A stretch of 41,495 nt of DNA from Gammaproteobacteria bacterium (GTDB taxonomy: Bacteria > Pseudomonadota > Gammaproteobacteria > Xanthomonadales > Xanthomonadaceae). The stretch covers positions 1 to 41,495 of the forward strand of contig JAPLSI010000070.1 of NCBI GenBank assembly GCA_026398715.1, written 5' to 3'. Positions 7,213-15,655 of the stretch are shown here, one piece after another. The notes below the pieces were generated by a model that worked only from the letters and a program-made list of their open reading frames with translations, did no database searches and was not told where the DNA came from. How positions within the stretch are numbered: the stretch's first letter is position 1; each line of letters starts with the position of its first letter. Made by a program: the position numbers and the translations under genes.

Positions 7213-8628
7213 ATGGTGTTCAACTCACTCACCTTCGTGGTGTTCTTCGCGCTTGTGCTCGCGTTGCACTCGCTTCCGCTTGCCTGGAAGACGAAGAAGA
7301 TCAACCTGCTGGTCGCCAGCTACATCTTCTATGCCGCCTGGAACCCGCCTTTCATCATCCTGCTGTGGATATCCACGGTGGTGGACTGGTATGCCGCGCA
7401 GAAACTGGTGCGCGCCGAAGGCCAGGCCGCGCGACGCGCCTGGATGCTGGTATCGGTGGTGGCCAACCTGGGCATGCTCAGCTACTTCAAGTACGGCACG
7501 TTCGCGCTGGAAAACTTCGCCGCGCTGATGGCGACGATGGGCATCGCCTATGTCCCACCGGCCTTCGACATCGTGCTGCCGGTCGGCATCTCGTTCTACA
7601 CGTTCGCCACCATGTCCTACACGCTGGACATCTACCTGCGCCGGGCCGCGCCCGCGCGGAATTTCCTCGACTACGCGTTGTTCGTGACCTTCTTCCCGCA
7701 CCTGGTGGCCGGGCCCATCATGCGGCCGACCGAACTGGTGCCGCAGTTCGAGCAGCCGCGCAAGGCGACCGCGAACATGTTGCGCTTCGGCCTGGCGCTG
7801 ATGACGCTCGGATTGTTCCAGAAGGTGGTGCTGGCCGATGGCTTCCTGGCGCGCGCCGCCGAGATGGTTTATGACGGCGATGCCCTGCCGGGCACGCTGG
7901 ATGCGTGGATGGGCACGCTGGCCTTCAGCGGGCAGATCTTCTGCGACTTCGCCGGCTACTCCACCACCGCCATCGGCGCCGCCCTGTGCCTGGGCTTCGC
8001 GATGCCGGACAACTTCCGGTTTCCGTATGCCGCCGTGGGATTTTCCGATTTCTGGCGACGATGGCACATCACGCTGTCGTCCTGGCTGCGCGACTATCTG
8101 TACATCCCGCTGGGCGGCAACAGAAACGGGCCGGCGCGCACCTACCTGGCCCTGATGGCGACCATGCTGCTGGGCGGCTTGTGGCACGGCGCCAGCTGGA
8201 CCTTCGTGGTGTGGGGCGGCCTGCACGGCTTCTACCTGGCGGCCGAGCGCCTGCTGCGCACGCGCTTCGCCGGCTACCAGCCCGGACCGCTGGCGATGAT
8301 CGCGCTCGGCTTGCTGACCTACACGCTGATCAACATCACCTGGGTGTTCTTCCGCGCGGACAGTTTCGGAAAGGCAGGCCAGGTATTGACCGGCATGTTC
8401 GGCGGCAATGGCAGCGCCCAACCGATCCTGCCGACGGTGCACCTGGCCAGCATCGCGCTGATCGTGGCCGGCCTGGTCTTCGCGCATTGGCAAATGCGAA
8501 ATCGCACGCTCGAATCAACCGTGGCACGCGTACCCGCCGTGGTGTTGGGCGGGCTCTGGGGCCTGATGGCCTTCGCCATCGTTGCCATGCAGGGGGCGGG
8601 CAATGCCTTCATCTATTTCCAGTTCTGA
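7213..8628 (+). CDS. MBOAT family O-acyltransferase (AlgI/DltB-like)
   Basis: A 471-residue polytopic inner-membrane protein of the AlgI type. These proteins move acyl (usually acetyl) groups across the membrane for transfer to exported polysaccharides. The two MBOAT histidines are present: His285 in FWRRWHITLSSWLRDYLYIPLGG and His325 in GGLWHGASW. Other AlgI landmarks are GISFYTFATMSYTLDIYL and FPHLVAGPI. The start has an excellent GGGGAGG at 7198-7204. The downstream SGNH-like gene begins four bases after the stop, so the pair is one unit. There are no alginate synthesis genes nearby, so the acceptor is unknown. Confidence 0.95.
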   Translation: MVFNSLTFVVFFALVLALHSLPLAWKTKKINLLVASYIFYAAWNPPFIILLWISTVVDWYAAQKLVRAEGQAARRAWMLVSVVANLGMLSYFKYGTFALENFAALMATMGIAYVPPAFDIVLPVGISFYTFATMSYTLDIYLRRAAPARNFLDYALFVTFFPHLVAGPIMRPTELVPQFEQPRKATANMLRFGLALMTLGLFQKVVLADGFLARAAEMVYDGDALPGTLDAWMGTLAFSGQIFCDFAGYSTTAIGAALCLGFAMPDNFRFPYAAVGFSDFWRRWHITLSSWLRDYLYIPLGGNRNGPARTYLALMATMLLGGLWHGASWTFVVWGGLHGFYLAAERLLRTRFAGYQPGPLAMIALGLLTYTLINITWVFFRADSFGKAGQVLTGMFGGNGSAQPILPTVHLASIALIVAGLVFAHWQMRNRTLESTVARVPAVVLGGLWGLMAFAIVAMQGAGNAFIYFQF

Positions 8629-8632
8629 CGCC

Positions 8633-9766
8633 ATGGCCGACAGCGCGCCGCCGCCGGATACCTCCCATCGCCCGGGCTTCGTGCGCCTGACCGCGTCCGA
8701 TCGCCCCGGCGTGGCGCAGCCGGTTCCCGAACGCGATATCCCGGACCGACCCTGGTCGCGAATCACGATCCTGGCCTTGCTGGTATTCATCGCATCGATG
8801 GCGGCATGGGAATGGCACTGGCGCGACTACGGCGCCGTGCCCGGGTATCGCAACAGCGACGGCGAATGGGCGAGCCAGCGTCGGCGAATCGACAAGGGTG
8901 AAGGCGATGCCACCGTGCTGACGGGTTCGTCACGCGTGCTGTTCGACGTGCAACTGCCGGTCTGGGAATCGCTGACGGCCGAACGCCCTATCCAGTTGGC
9001 CATCGAAGGCACCTCGCCGGTGACGATCATCGAAGACCTGGCGGCCGACCCGGACTTCACCGGCCGGCTGCTGGTCGGCGTCGCGCCCGACCTGTTCTTT
9101 ACCGGCTTCTCGTACCGTGGCTCGGTGCTGCCGTACTACCAGAAGCAGGGGCCGTCGCAACGCAGTGGCAACTGGATCTCCAAGCACGCACTCGAACCCT
9201 ATTTCGCCTTCTACGATCCGGATTTCGCACTCAATACGGTCGTGCGTCGCCAGGCTTGGCCACAACGCCCCGGGATGAGGCCCAGCTCCCGCGTCCGCAA
9301 ATTGATGGTGCAGCAAGCCGATCGCAATTCCCGCATGTGGGACAAGGTGGTGGACGATGCTGCCTACCGTGCGATCGCCCGTGGCATCTGGGCGGAGGAC
9401 TTCGGCGGCATGCCGCCCTTCCTGGATACGCCGGAGAAACGCCAGAAGACGGCCGACGAGCAGATCGCAAAGGCCAGCGCGGCCGTGGCCAAACTACGTG
9501 CGCGCGGCGTGCCGGTGGTATTCGTGCGCCTGCCCAGCACCGGCCCGTATTACGACAACGAAAATAAATTCATGCCGCGGGACAAGACGTGGGACCTGCT
9601 GATCAAGCGCAGTGGTGCGCCCGGCATCCATTTCGAGGACCACGCGCAGCTGCAGGGCTATGACCTGCCCGAGTGGTCGCACCTGTCGGGCCCCGAGGCT
9701 GATCGCCTGACCGCGCAACTCGTGCCCCTGGTCGAGCACGAGTTCGCGCAGCAGGCGATGAAGTAG
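8633..9766 (+). CDS. Membrane-anchored SGNH-like protein, partner of the MBOAT acyltransferase
   Basis: A 377-residue protein with one N-terminal membrane segment (ITILALLVFIASMAAW, about residues 48-63) and a large periplasmic part. The candidate SGNH serine is Ser99 in LTGSSRVLFD, and the C-terminal Asp/His pair is in DLPEWSHLSG (His350). This is the arrangement of AlgJ/AlgX, DltD and PatB-type partners that complete acyl transfer from an MBOAT protein. It directly follows the MBOAT gene by four bases. Sequence similarity to a named family is weak by eye; the call rests on motifs and context. Confidence 0.75.
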   Translation: MADSAPPPDTSHRPGFVRLTASDRPGVAQPVPERDIPDRPWSRITILALLVFIASMAAWEWHWRDYGAVPGYRNSDGEWASQRRRIDKGEGDATVLTGSSRVLFDVQLPVWESLTAERPIQLAIEGTSPVTIIEDLAADPDFTGRLLVGVAPDLFFTGFSYRGSVLPYYQKQGPSQRSGNWISKHALEPYFAFYDPDFALNTVVRRQAWPQRPGMRPSSRVRKLMVQQADRNSRMWDKVVDDAAYRAIARGIWAEDFGGMPPFLDTPEKRQKTADEQIAKASAAVAKLRARGVPVVFVRLPSTGPYYDNENKFMPRDKTWDLLIKRSGAPGIHFEDHAQLQGYDLPEWSHLSGPEADRLTAQLVPLVEHEFAQQAMK

Positions 9767-9768
9767 TT

Positions 9769-11394
9769 CTAGTTGCCGGCCTTCGGCGCGCTGCCGGCAG
9801 CCAGCGCGGCATCGCGGCCCTGCACCGATCGTGCGCGCTTCGGCGCCCACTTCAGTGCCTGGTCGAATTCCATCACGGCCTCCGCCGGTCGCCCGGCAGC
9901 CAACAGCATCTCGCCTGCCAGTTCATGCGGCGGCTTGAAGGTAGCCGGCGGTCCGAAATCAAAAGGCATGGCATCGTAGGTTTTCGCCGCTTCGGCCACG
10001 CTGGCCAGCGCGCCGTCGATATCGCCGCCGGCTTGCTTGATCGCGCCATCGAGCATGCCTTCCATCACATGCAGGTACTTCGAGGTGGAGGCCGATTCAT
10101 CCGAATCCGGCGCGCCGGCCATCAAGGCGCGTAGCTGGACCAGGGTTTTTTCCGCGCCAGCGGCATTGCCGGTGGTCGCTTCGGCAAAACCCTGTGCAAA
10201 CAATTCCCAGCCGCCCTCGCGGCCCTTCTGCGTCGGCCCGCGGGGCGTGGCTGCAGCCTGTTTCCGATAGGCGTCCGAATCGACGATGGCCATGCCGCGC
10301 ATCAACACGATCGACGAGGCAATGCGATCCTGCAGGATGTCGGGCGTGTCGGTCGGACCCAGCGCGCCTGAAGGATGGCCGCGGAACCAGGCCACCGCTT
10401 CGGGGCCCGTGCGCTCGCAATCGGCCAGCAGCTTGAGCGCCTTGTCCTCGTGCCCCTGCTGGAAATAGCCGTACTGCAGCCACTCCACGTAATGGCCGCA
10501 GGTGAAAGCGAGCTGGCCGCGCGCCTGGCGCTGCTTGTCAACGGTGCTGATCGCAGTGACATTGGACGCGACCACGTCTTCCCACATTCCCAGCGCCATG
10601 AATATGTGCGCGGTCATGTGTTGGGCGTGGCCGGCGCGGGGCGCGATCTTCGACAGGCTGCGCGCCGCTTCCAGCGCGCCGGACGCGTGTTCGGGATCGT
10701 CCATGCCGTGGATCCAGTAATGCGCGGCGCCGGGGTGTTCGGGATTGCGCCGATACACGGCCTTGGCGATTTCGGCCGCCGCAAGGAAATTGGGCAGGTC
10801 GCGTTCGCCTTGCGCCAGGCCCAGCAGGCCCAGCGAGTGGAACAGCTTAGCCTCGTCGTCCTGCGGGTAGTCGCGCGAAATCTTTTCCAACGCCTGGGCA
10901 AAACGCGCATCACGCTCGCGCTTGGTGCCTTCGCCGTAAAGGATTTCGGCCGTCTCCAGCCAGGCTTTTTCGCGCGCGGTCGGCGCCTTGTCAGCGCGCG
11001 CCTGGGCGGTGGCGCCCAGCTTCGCCAGCGCGGCGCGGCCGGCGGCCATGTTCTGCTGGTTCCAGACCGGATGCGTTGCGGTCATCGCTTCGCCCCAGTA
11101 CGCGAGCGCGAAATCGGGATCGAGCGCCTGCGCTTTCCGGAAGGCCAGTTGCGCGTGCTGGTATTCGAACAGGTGCAACAGCAGCATGCCTTCCACGAAG
11201 GCCGATTGCGCCTGCGCGGACTTGGTCGAGGTCGGAAAGGCGAGGCGACCGAGCTCGTCGATCTGCTGGGCCTGGAACACTTCATGCGACGGCGATTCAT
11301 GCGCCTGCGTTGGCGATGCCGGGAGCGCGGAAAAAGCCGCCGCCATCGCGACCACCAGCAGATTCGTTGCAACAACCCGGTTGGCTTGGTTCAT
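9769..11394 (-). CDS. Exported TPR-repeat protein
   Basis: A 541-residue protein with a signal peptide (about residues 1-31, ending PTQA). It is followed by helical tetratricopeptide repeats, for example FEYQHAQLAFRKAQALDPDFALAYWGEAM and later EAAKTY and AEAVMEFDQALKWAP near the C-terminus. Central parts carry conserved His/Trp patches (YWIHGMDDPEHASGALEAA, AGHAQHMTAHIFMALGMWEDV). This architecture is widespread in Xanthomonadales and related bacteria without a settled role; protein-protein scaffolding in the periplasm is the likely mode. ATG 11392-11394 follows AGGA. The stop is two bases from the convergent SGNH gene stop. Confidence 0.85.
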   Translation of the reverse strand: MNQANRVVATNLLVVAMAAAFSALPASPTQAHESPSHEVFQAQQIDELGRLAFPTSTKSAQAQSAFVEGMLLLHLFEYQHAQLAFRKAQALDPDFALAYWGEAMTATHPVWNQQNMAAGRAALAKLGATAQARADKAPTAREKAWLETAEILYGEGTKRERDARFAQALEKISRDYPQDDEAKLFHSLGLLGLAQGERDLPNFLAAAEIAKAVYRRNPEHPGAAHYWIHGMDDPEHASGALEAARSLSKIAPRAGHAQHMTAHIFMALGMWEDVVASNVTAISTVDKQRQARGQLAFTCGHYVEWLQYGYFQQGHEDKALKLLADCERTGPEAVAWFRGHPSGALGPTDTPDILQDRIASSIVLMRGMAIVDSDAYRKQAAATPRGPTQKGREGGWELFAQGFAEATTGNAAGAEKTLVQLRALMAGAPDSDESASTSKYLHVMEGMLDGAIKQAGGDIDGALASVAEAAKTYDAMPFDFGPPATFKPPHELAGEMLLAAGRPAEAVMEFDQALKWAPKRARSVQGRDAALAAGSAPKAGN

Positions 11395-11440
11395 GGGGCA
11401 TCCTGGAAGCGTGGGTGCCCCGATTATGTGCCTGCCCCGG

Positions 11441-11998
11441 TCAGCGCGCACCCGGCCGGCCGCAGCGCGCCCCGTAGCTGATCTGGCTGCCCTGCGTGCG
11501 GATTCCGATGGTACGGCGCATCACGGCAAGCTCGAAGTCCATCGCGGCGCATTCGTCCAGGTCGCCGGTGAGGTGCACGGCCTCGTGCACGAAGGCCTGG
11601 GCGAGGCGCGCAACGGCATCCGCGTCCGGCCTTCGCGCATGCGGCCGCACTTCGTCGCAGACATGGATGACATCCGGGCGCGAAGACCTGACGAACAGGC
11701 TGTAGCGCCGGTCCCGGCAAAGCTGGCGCGACCCGGCGTTGGACGATGCCAGGAAGCGAGCACCAGCCAATTCGCGAACCACCCGGTCGGCCAGGCGCCG
11801 ATGGCCCACGCCCAGTGTCGGCCGCGCCTCGCGCACCAGGGCCAGGGCCAGGGACCGGCTGCGCTGGTAGGTCTGCTGCTCGATGCTGTCGCGCGGCAGG
11901 GATCGGAAGCCGTCGTCCGGCGCGGCGGTCGCCGTCGCTGCCGGAATGGCCGACAGGCCGACCAGCAAGGCCAGCAAGTAGTTCTTGGTTCGCTGCAT
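11441..11998 (-). CDS. Secreted protein with HEXXH zinc-protease-like motif
   Basis: A 185-residue protein with a signal peptide (about 1-26, AIPAATATAA). The C-terminal part has FVHEAVHLTGDLDECAA. His138, Glu139 and His142 form an HEXXH motif, and Glu149 seven residues later is a possible third ligand. This looks like a minimal zincin-type metal site, but I recognise no family. Four Cys residues (94, 114, 150, 179) could form two disulfides outside the cytoplasm. It precedes the TPR gene on the same strand by 46 bases and may share its transcript. Confidence 0.72.
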   Translation of the reverse strand: MQRTKNYLLALLVGLSAIPAATATAAPDDGFRSLPRDSIEQQTYQRSRSLALALVREARPTLGVGHRRLADRVVRELAGARFLASSNAGSRQLCRDRRYSLFVRSSRPDVIHVCDEVRPHARRPDADAVARLAQAFVHEAVHLTGDLDECAAMDFELAVMRRTIGIRTQGSQISYGARCGRPGAR

Positions 11999-12196
11999 CG
12001 CTCTACCTGCGCGCCGGGATGGCGCTCTACTTGGCTTTGACCCCGGTCGTGGCCGGTAAGTTTACGGGCAGGCAAGGTCGGCTCACACGCGCTTCAGCCG
12101 GCCCGGGCACGCGACGATTGGCCGAAGGGCCCGTGGAAGTTCGTTGTTACATTTGATAACGCGGCGCGTGCCGCACGGATGCTGGGAGATAAAGCC

Positions 12197-12436
12197 ATGG
12201 CCCCCGATGAAAAGTTCGACCTTCCTTTCGACAAACTGGCCCTCGAGCCGATGGACGACAAAGTGACCGAGGCCAACACGCCCGGCGCACCGGTCAAGTT
12301 CCATGCCGACACGCGCAGCGGACGGGATCGACGCGTGGTCGCCGAACGGCGCCAGGAAATCCGCTTCCAGGCCGACCGCCGGTCAGGCCTGGACCGTCGG
12401 CCGAAAAAGACCTGGGAACCGGGAAGCAACCTTTGA
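12197..12436 (+). CDS. Small RSGxDRR-repeat protein
   Basis: A 79-residue hydrophilic protein. The N-terminus is acidic. The C-terminal half has two copies of an arginine motif, TRSGRDRR and RRSGLDRR, with VVAERRQEIRF between them. RSGxDRR-type motifs occur at the front of PilZ proteins and in small unknowns of this lineage; the PilZ barrel itself is missing. ATG 12197 has GGGAG at 9 bases; an upstream ATG at 12179 is less well placed. It sits in a divergent gap from the HEXXH gene. Confidence 0.65.
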   Translation: MAPDEKFDLPFDKLALEPMDDKVTEANTPGAPVKFHADTRSGRDRRVVAERRQEIRFQADRRSGLDRRPKKTWEPGSNL

Positions 12437-12505
12437 GCGCACACCACGCTCGCCGGCACTTCCACGAACTCGACTGCGCGTTGCCCGACGCCTGACAGCG
12501 ATGGA

Positions 12506-14743
12506 CTACGCCCCCGCTTCCAGGGGCGCGGCACGCCAGTTGTTCCGGCCCGCCGACTTGGCGGCGTACAAGGCGGCATCGGCGCGCGACATCAACTGGT
12601 CGGCGGGCAACGCCACGGGGCTGTAGGCCACGCCGATGCTGACACTGACCGGCAGCGACAAGCCGTTGACCCGGATCGGCTCGCGCATCGCGGCAACGAT
12701 CTTGTCGGCAACGATGCCGGATGTTTCCGGCCCCGGATTCTCGAGCAGCACCATGAACTCGTCGCCGCCCAGGCGCGCGATCAGATCGTCCTCACGCAGC
12801 ACCGTCTTCAGCCGGTCGGCAAAAGCCAGGATCACGGCATCACCAACCAGGTGGCCATGGCCGTCATTGATTTCCTTGAACCTGTCGATGTCCAGGCACA
12901 GCAATGCGATGCCCTCCTCCTCGCGTCGGCAGCGCGCAAGCGCCGCGTCGAGCTTGTCCGCGAAATCACGGCGGTTCGAAACGCCGGTAAGGCTGTCGCT
13001 GCGCGCAATCCGGTCGAGCTCGGCTTCGGCCAGCTTGAGTCGGGTGATGTCGAAGGTGAAGGAAAAGAATCCCTGCAGTTCGCCATCGGCGTCCTGGTCG
13101 GGCACGAAACTCGTCTGGTAGTGCACGAACTCGCCGCGCAAATCGATCGAACCCTCGAAGTTGACGGCCTCGCCGCGCAGCGCGGCTTCGACATGTGTCT
13201 CCACCAGTTGGTATTGCTCGGGGCCGCGGACCTCCAGGAGGGTCTTGCCCATCAGCGCTTCGGGCTGCATGCCGAATACGCGGACTGACAACGCATTGAC
13301 GAAGCGATATCGCTGGTCCAAGTCGATTCGGGAAATCAACGCCGGGATGCTGTCGGTGATGGTGCGCAGGCGGCTTTCGCTGGCCGAGAGTTCCTGCTCG
13401 CTGCGGCTCAACCGGGAGACCGCCTGGCGCAGCCGCGAGTTCAACCAGCGTTGCCACAAGTAGAAGCTTCCCACCAACACCAGCAAGCCGATGCTCAGCC
13501 CGGCGATGACAAGCGCGAATCTCTGCTGCCCCGCCAGCGTCGCCTCGCGCTCATGCGTCAGCGCCGCGCCGGCCTGCAGGCGTTGCACGTCGAATTCCTG
13601 CTGGGCGTATTTCAGTCGTGCATCCAGATCGTCGCCGGCCAGCATCTGGTCGCGGGAGTCGAGCGTGGTTTCCAGATCCAGAAGCCGGCGCGTAATCATC
13701 GGCAGGTCAGCCGATGGCTGCGGCCGGTCCAGAAGCGTGGTGACGAGCGATCGAAGCACCCGTCGTTCGTCCCGCTCGTTGGCCTGCGCATGGAAGCTCG
13801 CCACCGCCGCGCGAAATTCCGCCTCCGCCAGCGACAGGTCGCCCTGGTCGTGCGCGGCCAGGCCGAGCATCTCGTGGCCCAGTCCAATCAACTGCGATGC
13901 GCGCAGGCTCTGCGCCAGTTCGAGGATGCGACGGCCATTGGCAATTGCCGTCTGCGCATCGCCTTCCAGCCGGGCGATGCGCGCGTGTTCGAGATACAAC
14001 TCGGCGCCGAGCTTCGGGTCGTTCAGCGGTCCCGCCAATTCCAGCCCTTGCTCGACAAGCAGCTTGGCTTCGTCGCGCCGGCCCAACTGGGCGAGCGCAT
14101 TGGCGCGATTTCGCAACAGCCGGACCCGGATGGTTGGCGCTGGAATGTCGCCCAGGTGGTCCAGTCCCTTCTGCGCATATTCGGCCGCTGCAGCGTGCTT
14201 GCCCAAGGTGTAGCTGAGCGACGAGTAGGCGAGCAGGACGTCCGCCTTCAACTCCGGAAAGGGTTGGATCGCCAGCCGGCGTTCGGCGTCCCCGAGCGAA
14301 TGCTCGCCGCGGGTGAAGTCCTGCATCGATATGCGTCCGCGGGCCTCGGCGATCAGCCCGCGCACTGCCAGCACCGGCAGCCCGCCGGCGTCGGCCGCCA
14401 GGCGCGCCTGCACGCCGGCATCGCGTTGGCAAGTCCAGGCGGCCTTTACCCGGCAGGCGTTGGCCTGCGTCAGGCGCAACAACGACAGCTGGCGATAGTC
14501 GCGCGCGGACTCGGCCGCCTGCAGCAATGCGGGCAGCGCCGACAGCACGCCATCCGGATCCGCCAGCGCACGCACCTCAAGCGGGTGGCGCGGGACCTCC
14601 TGATACACGGGCACGGCAGCCGCGCCGGCCAGCCCGGCCCAGGCCGTGGCGACCAGCCCGACCAAGGCCAGCAGTCGCCATCGCGAGCCGGGAGCCTTGG
14701 GGTGGTGAAAAACGCGAAAGTTCGTGTAAAGCGGACAATCCAT
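12506..14743 (-). CDS. Diguanylate cyclase with TPR-like sensor, membrane segment, PAS and GGDEF domains
   Basis: A 745-residue signalling protein that should make cyclic di-GMP. A cleavable or anchoring N-terminal hydrophobic segment (about 24-42) leads to a periplasmic helical TPR-like region (about 60-400). One membrane segment follows (about 408-430), then a PAS domain (SESRLRTITDSIPALISRID...) with a PAC-like end. The GGDEF domain is intact: RLGGDEFMVLLE with GGDEF at 659-663. The inhibitory I-site REDD lies five residues before it, so product feedback is likely. The start has no Shine-Dalgarno sequence but has TAGTGT six bases upstream. Confidence 0.93.
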   Translation of the reverse strand: MDCPLYTNFRVFHHPKAPGSRWRLLALVGLVATAWAGLAGAAAVPVYQEVPRHPLEVRALADPDGVLSALPALLQAAESARDYRQLSLLRLTQANACRVKAAWTCQRDAGVQARLAADAGGLPVLAVRGLIAEARGRISMQDFTRGEHSLGDAERRLAIQPFPELKADVLLAYSSLSYTLGKHAAAAEYAQKGLDHLGDIPAPTIRVRLLRNRANALAQLGRRDEAKLLVEQGLELAGPLNDPKLGAELYLEHARIARLEGDAQTAIANGRRILELAQSLRASQLIGLGHEMLGLAAHDQGDLSLAEAEFRAAVASFHAQANERDERRVLRSLVTTLLDRPQPSADLPMITRRLLDLETTLDSRDQMLAGDDLDARLKYAQQEFDVQRLQAGAALTHEREATLAGQQRFALVIAGLSIGLLVLVGSFYLWQRWLNSRLRQAVSRLSRSEQELSASESRLRTITDSIPALISRIDLDQRYRFVNALSVRVFGMQPEALMGKTLLEVRGPEQYQLVETHVEAALRGEAVNFEGSIDLRGEFVHYQTSFVPDQDADGELQGFFSFTFDITRLKLAEAELDRIARSDSLTGVSNRRDFADKLDAALARCRREEEGIALLCLDIDRFKEINDGHGHLVGDAVILAFADRLKTVLREDDLIARLGGDEFMVLLENPGPETSGIVADKIVAAMREPIRVNGLSLPVSVSIGVAYSPVALPADQLMSRADAALYAAKSAGRNNWRAAPLEAGA

Positions 14744-14749
14744 TACCGA

Positions 14750-14755
14750 ACACTA
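14750..14755 (-). promoter_or_regulatory. TAnnnT box, leaderless start of the diguanylate cyclase gene
   Basis: On the minus strand, TAGTGT ends six bases before the ATG at 14743, with no Shine-Dalgarno sequence. This is the spacing expected if transcription begins at the start codon. Confidence 0.4.
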
Positions 14756-14823
14756 CCCGATGGCAAGCTGTCCGACCGTGATCCAACTTCAGGAATCCGA
14801 GCGCCCTGGTCGCCGGCCGCACC

Positions 14824-15567
14824 CTAGCCGCACTTCGAATAACCGCAGGACAGGCAGGTCTGGCAGCCATCCATCATCACCATCGCCTGGGTGTTGCACT
14901 TCAGGCACAGGCTGGCGCCGGGCGGGAAGCCATCGGATGCGGCGACGTCCGTGCCAGTCTGCTGCTTTTCGTAGGCGGCGCGTTTTTGCGCGACCAGCGC
15001 GCGCTGGGCCCCGTCCATTCCAGGGCTGGCGATCATGCCGATGGACTTGAGGTGTTCCTCGACCACCCAGCCGATCTCCGCGACGATCGACGGCAGGTAC
15101 ACGCCGCCGGCCTTGAAGTAACCGCCGCGCGGGTCGAAAACCGCCTTCATCTCATCCACCAGGAAGGTCACGTCGCCACCCTTGCGGAACACGGCCGACA
15201 TGATGCGGGTCAGCGCCACGATCCACTGGAAGTGGTCCATGTTCTTGGAATTGATGAAGACCTCGAAGGGCCGTCGCAGCTCGTGCTCGGTGCCTTCGTT
15301 CAAGACGATGTCGTTGATGGTCACGTACATGGCGTGCTCCACCAGCGGCGACTTGATCTTGTAGGTGCTGCCGACAAGCACCTCGGGGCGCTCGAGCTTT
15401 TCGTGCATGTGCACGACGTCGGTCGCCGGATCCCCGGGCGCGTCCGCCACGGTGCCAGGCGCCGACGCAAGGTCGGGCGACGCCGGCTTGGCCGGCTCGG
15501 CCACCGAGAAACGCTTGATCTTCTGGGTGATCCTGATGGGCACGCGCCAACCCCCTGGACCAGTCAT
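14824..15567 (-). CDS. NrdJb-like orphan ribonucleotide reductase C-terminal protein (TSCPD type)
   Basis: A 247-residue protein resembling the small subunit NrdJb, i.e. the C-terminal part of B12-dependent class II ribonucleotide reductase. The core (FEVFINSKNMDHFQWIVALTRIMSAVFRKGG...) looks like the TSCPD domain. The C-terminus is a Cys-rich tail: Cys221, 224, 235, 238 as a zinc-ribbon set, then Cys241 and Cys246 as a possible redox pair. In split class II enzymes it pairs with NrdJa, which carries the catalytic barrel. No NrdJa-like gene lies in this window, so its partner is either distant or absent. Start ATG 15565-15567. Confidence 0.75.
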   Translation of the reverse strand: MTGPGGWRVPIRITQKIKRFSVAEPAKPASPDLASAPGTVADAPGDPATDVVHMHEKLERPEVLVGSTYKIKSPLVEHAMYVTINDIVLNEGTEHELRRPFEVFINSKNMDHFQWIVALTRIMSAVFRKGGDVTFLVDEMKAVFDPRGGYFKAGGVYLPSIVAEIGWVVEEHLKSIGMIASPGMDGAQRALVAQKRAAYEKQQTGTDVAASDGFPPGASLCLKCNTQAMVMMDGCQTCLSCGYSKCG

Positions 15568-15616
15568 TCTACGCCGCCTGCATCACGGCGCCGGGCACCG
15601 GGCGTCGGTCCCGAAA

Positions 15617-15640
15617 TCCCCGGCCCGCGAAGGCCGGGGA
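15617..15640 (-). terminator. GC-rich hairpin, probable terminator of the H1-like gene
   Basis: A perfect 9-bp stem (15617-15625 with 15632-15640) and a 6-base loop. On the minus strand it is followed by only three T, so termination may be partial. It sits just after the H1-like gene stop. Confidence 0.5.
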
Positions 15641-15655
15641 CATCCTCGCCTGGAC

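Noticed and set aside
6255..7304. Minus-strand open frame of 349 codons across the GGDEF-like gene and the terminator
   Set aside because: It runs through a strong terminator and promoter region and has no recognisable domain.
7225..8493. Minus-strand open frame of 422 codons across the MBOAT gene
   Set aside because: Low-complexity Gln/His/Arg translation, no start signal, and the other strand has a certain gene.
13451..14827. Plus-strand open frame of 458 codons across the diguanylate cyclase
   Set aside because: Gln/Arg-rich shadow of a well-supported gene.
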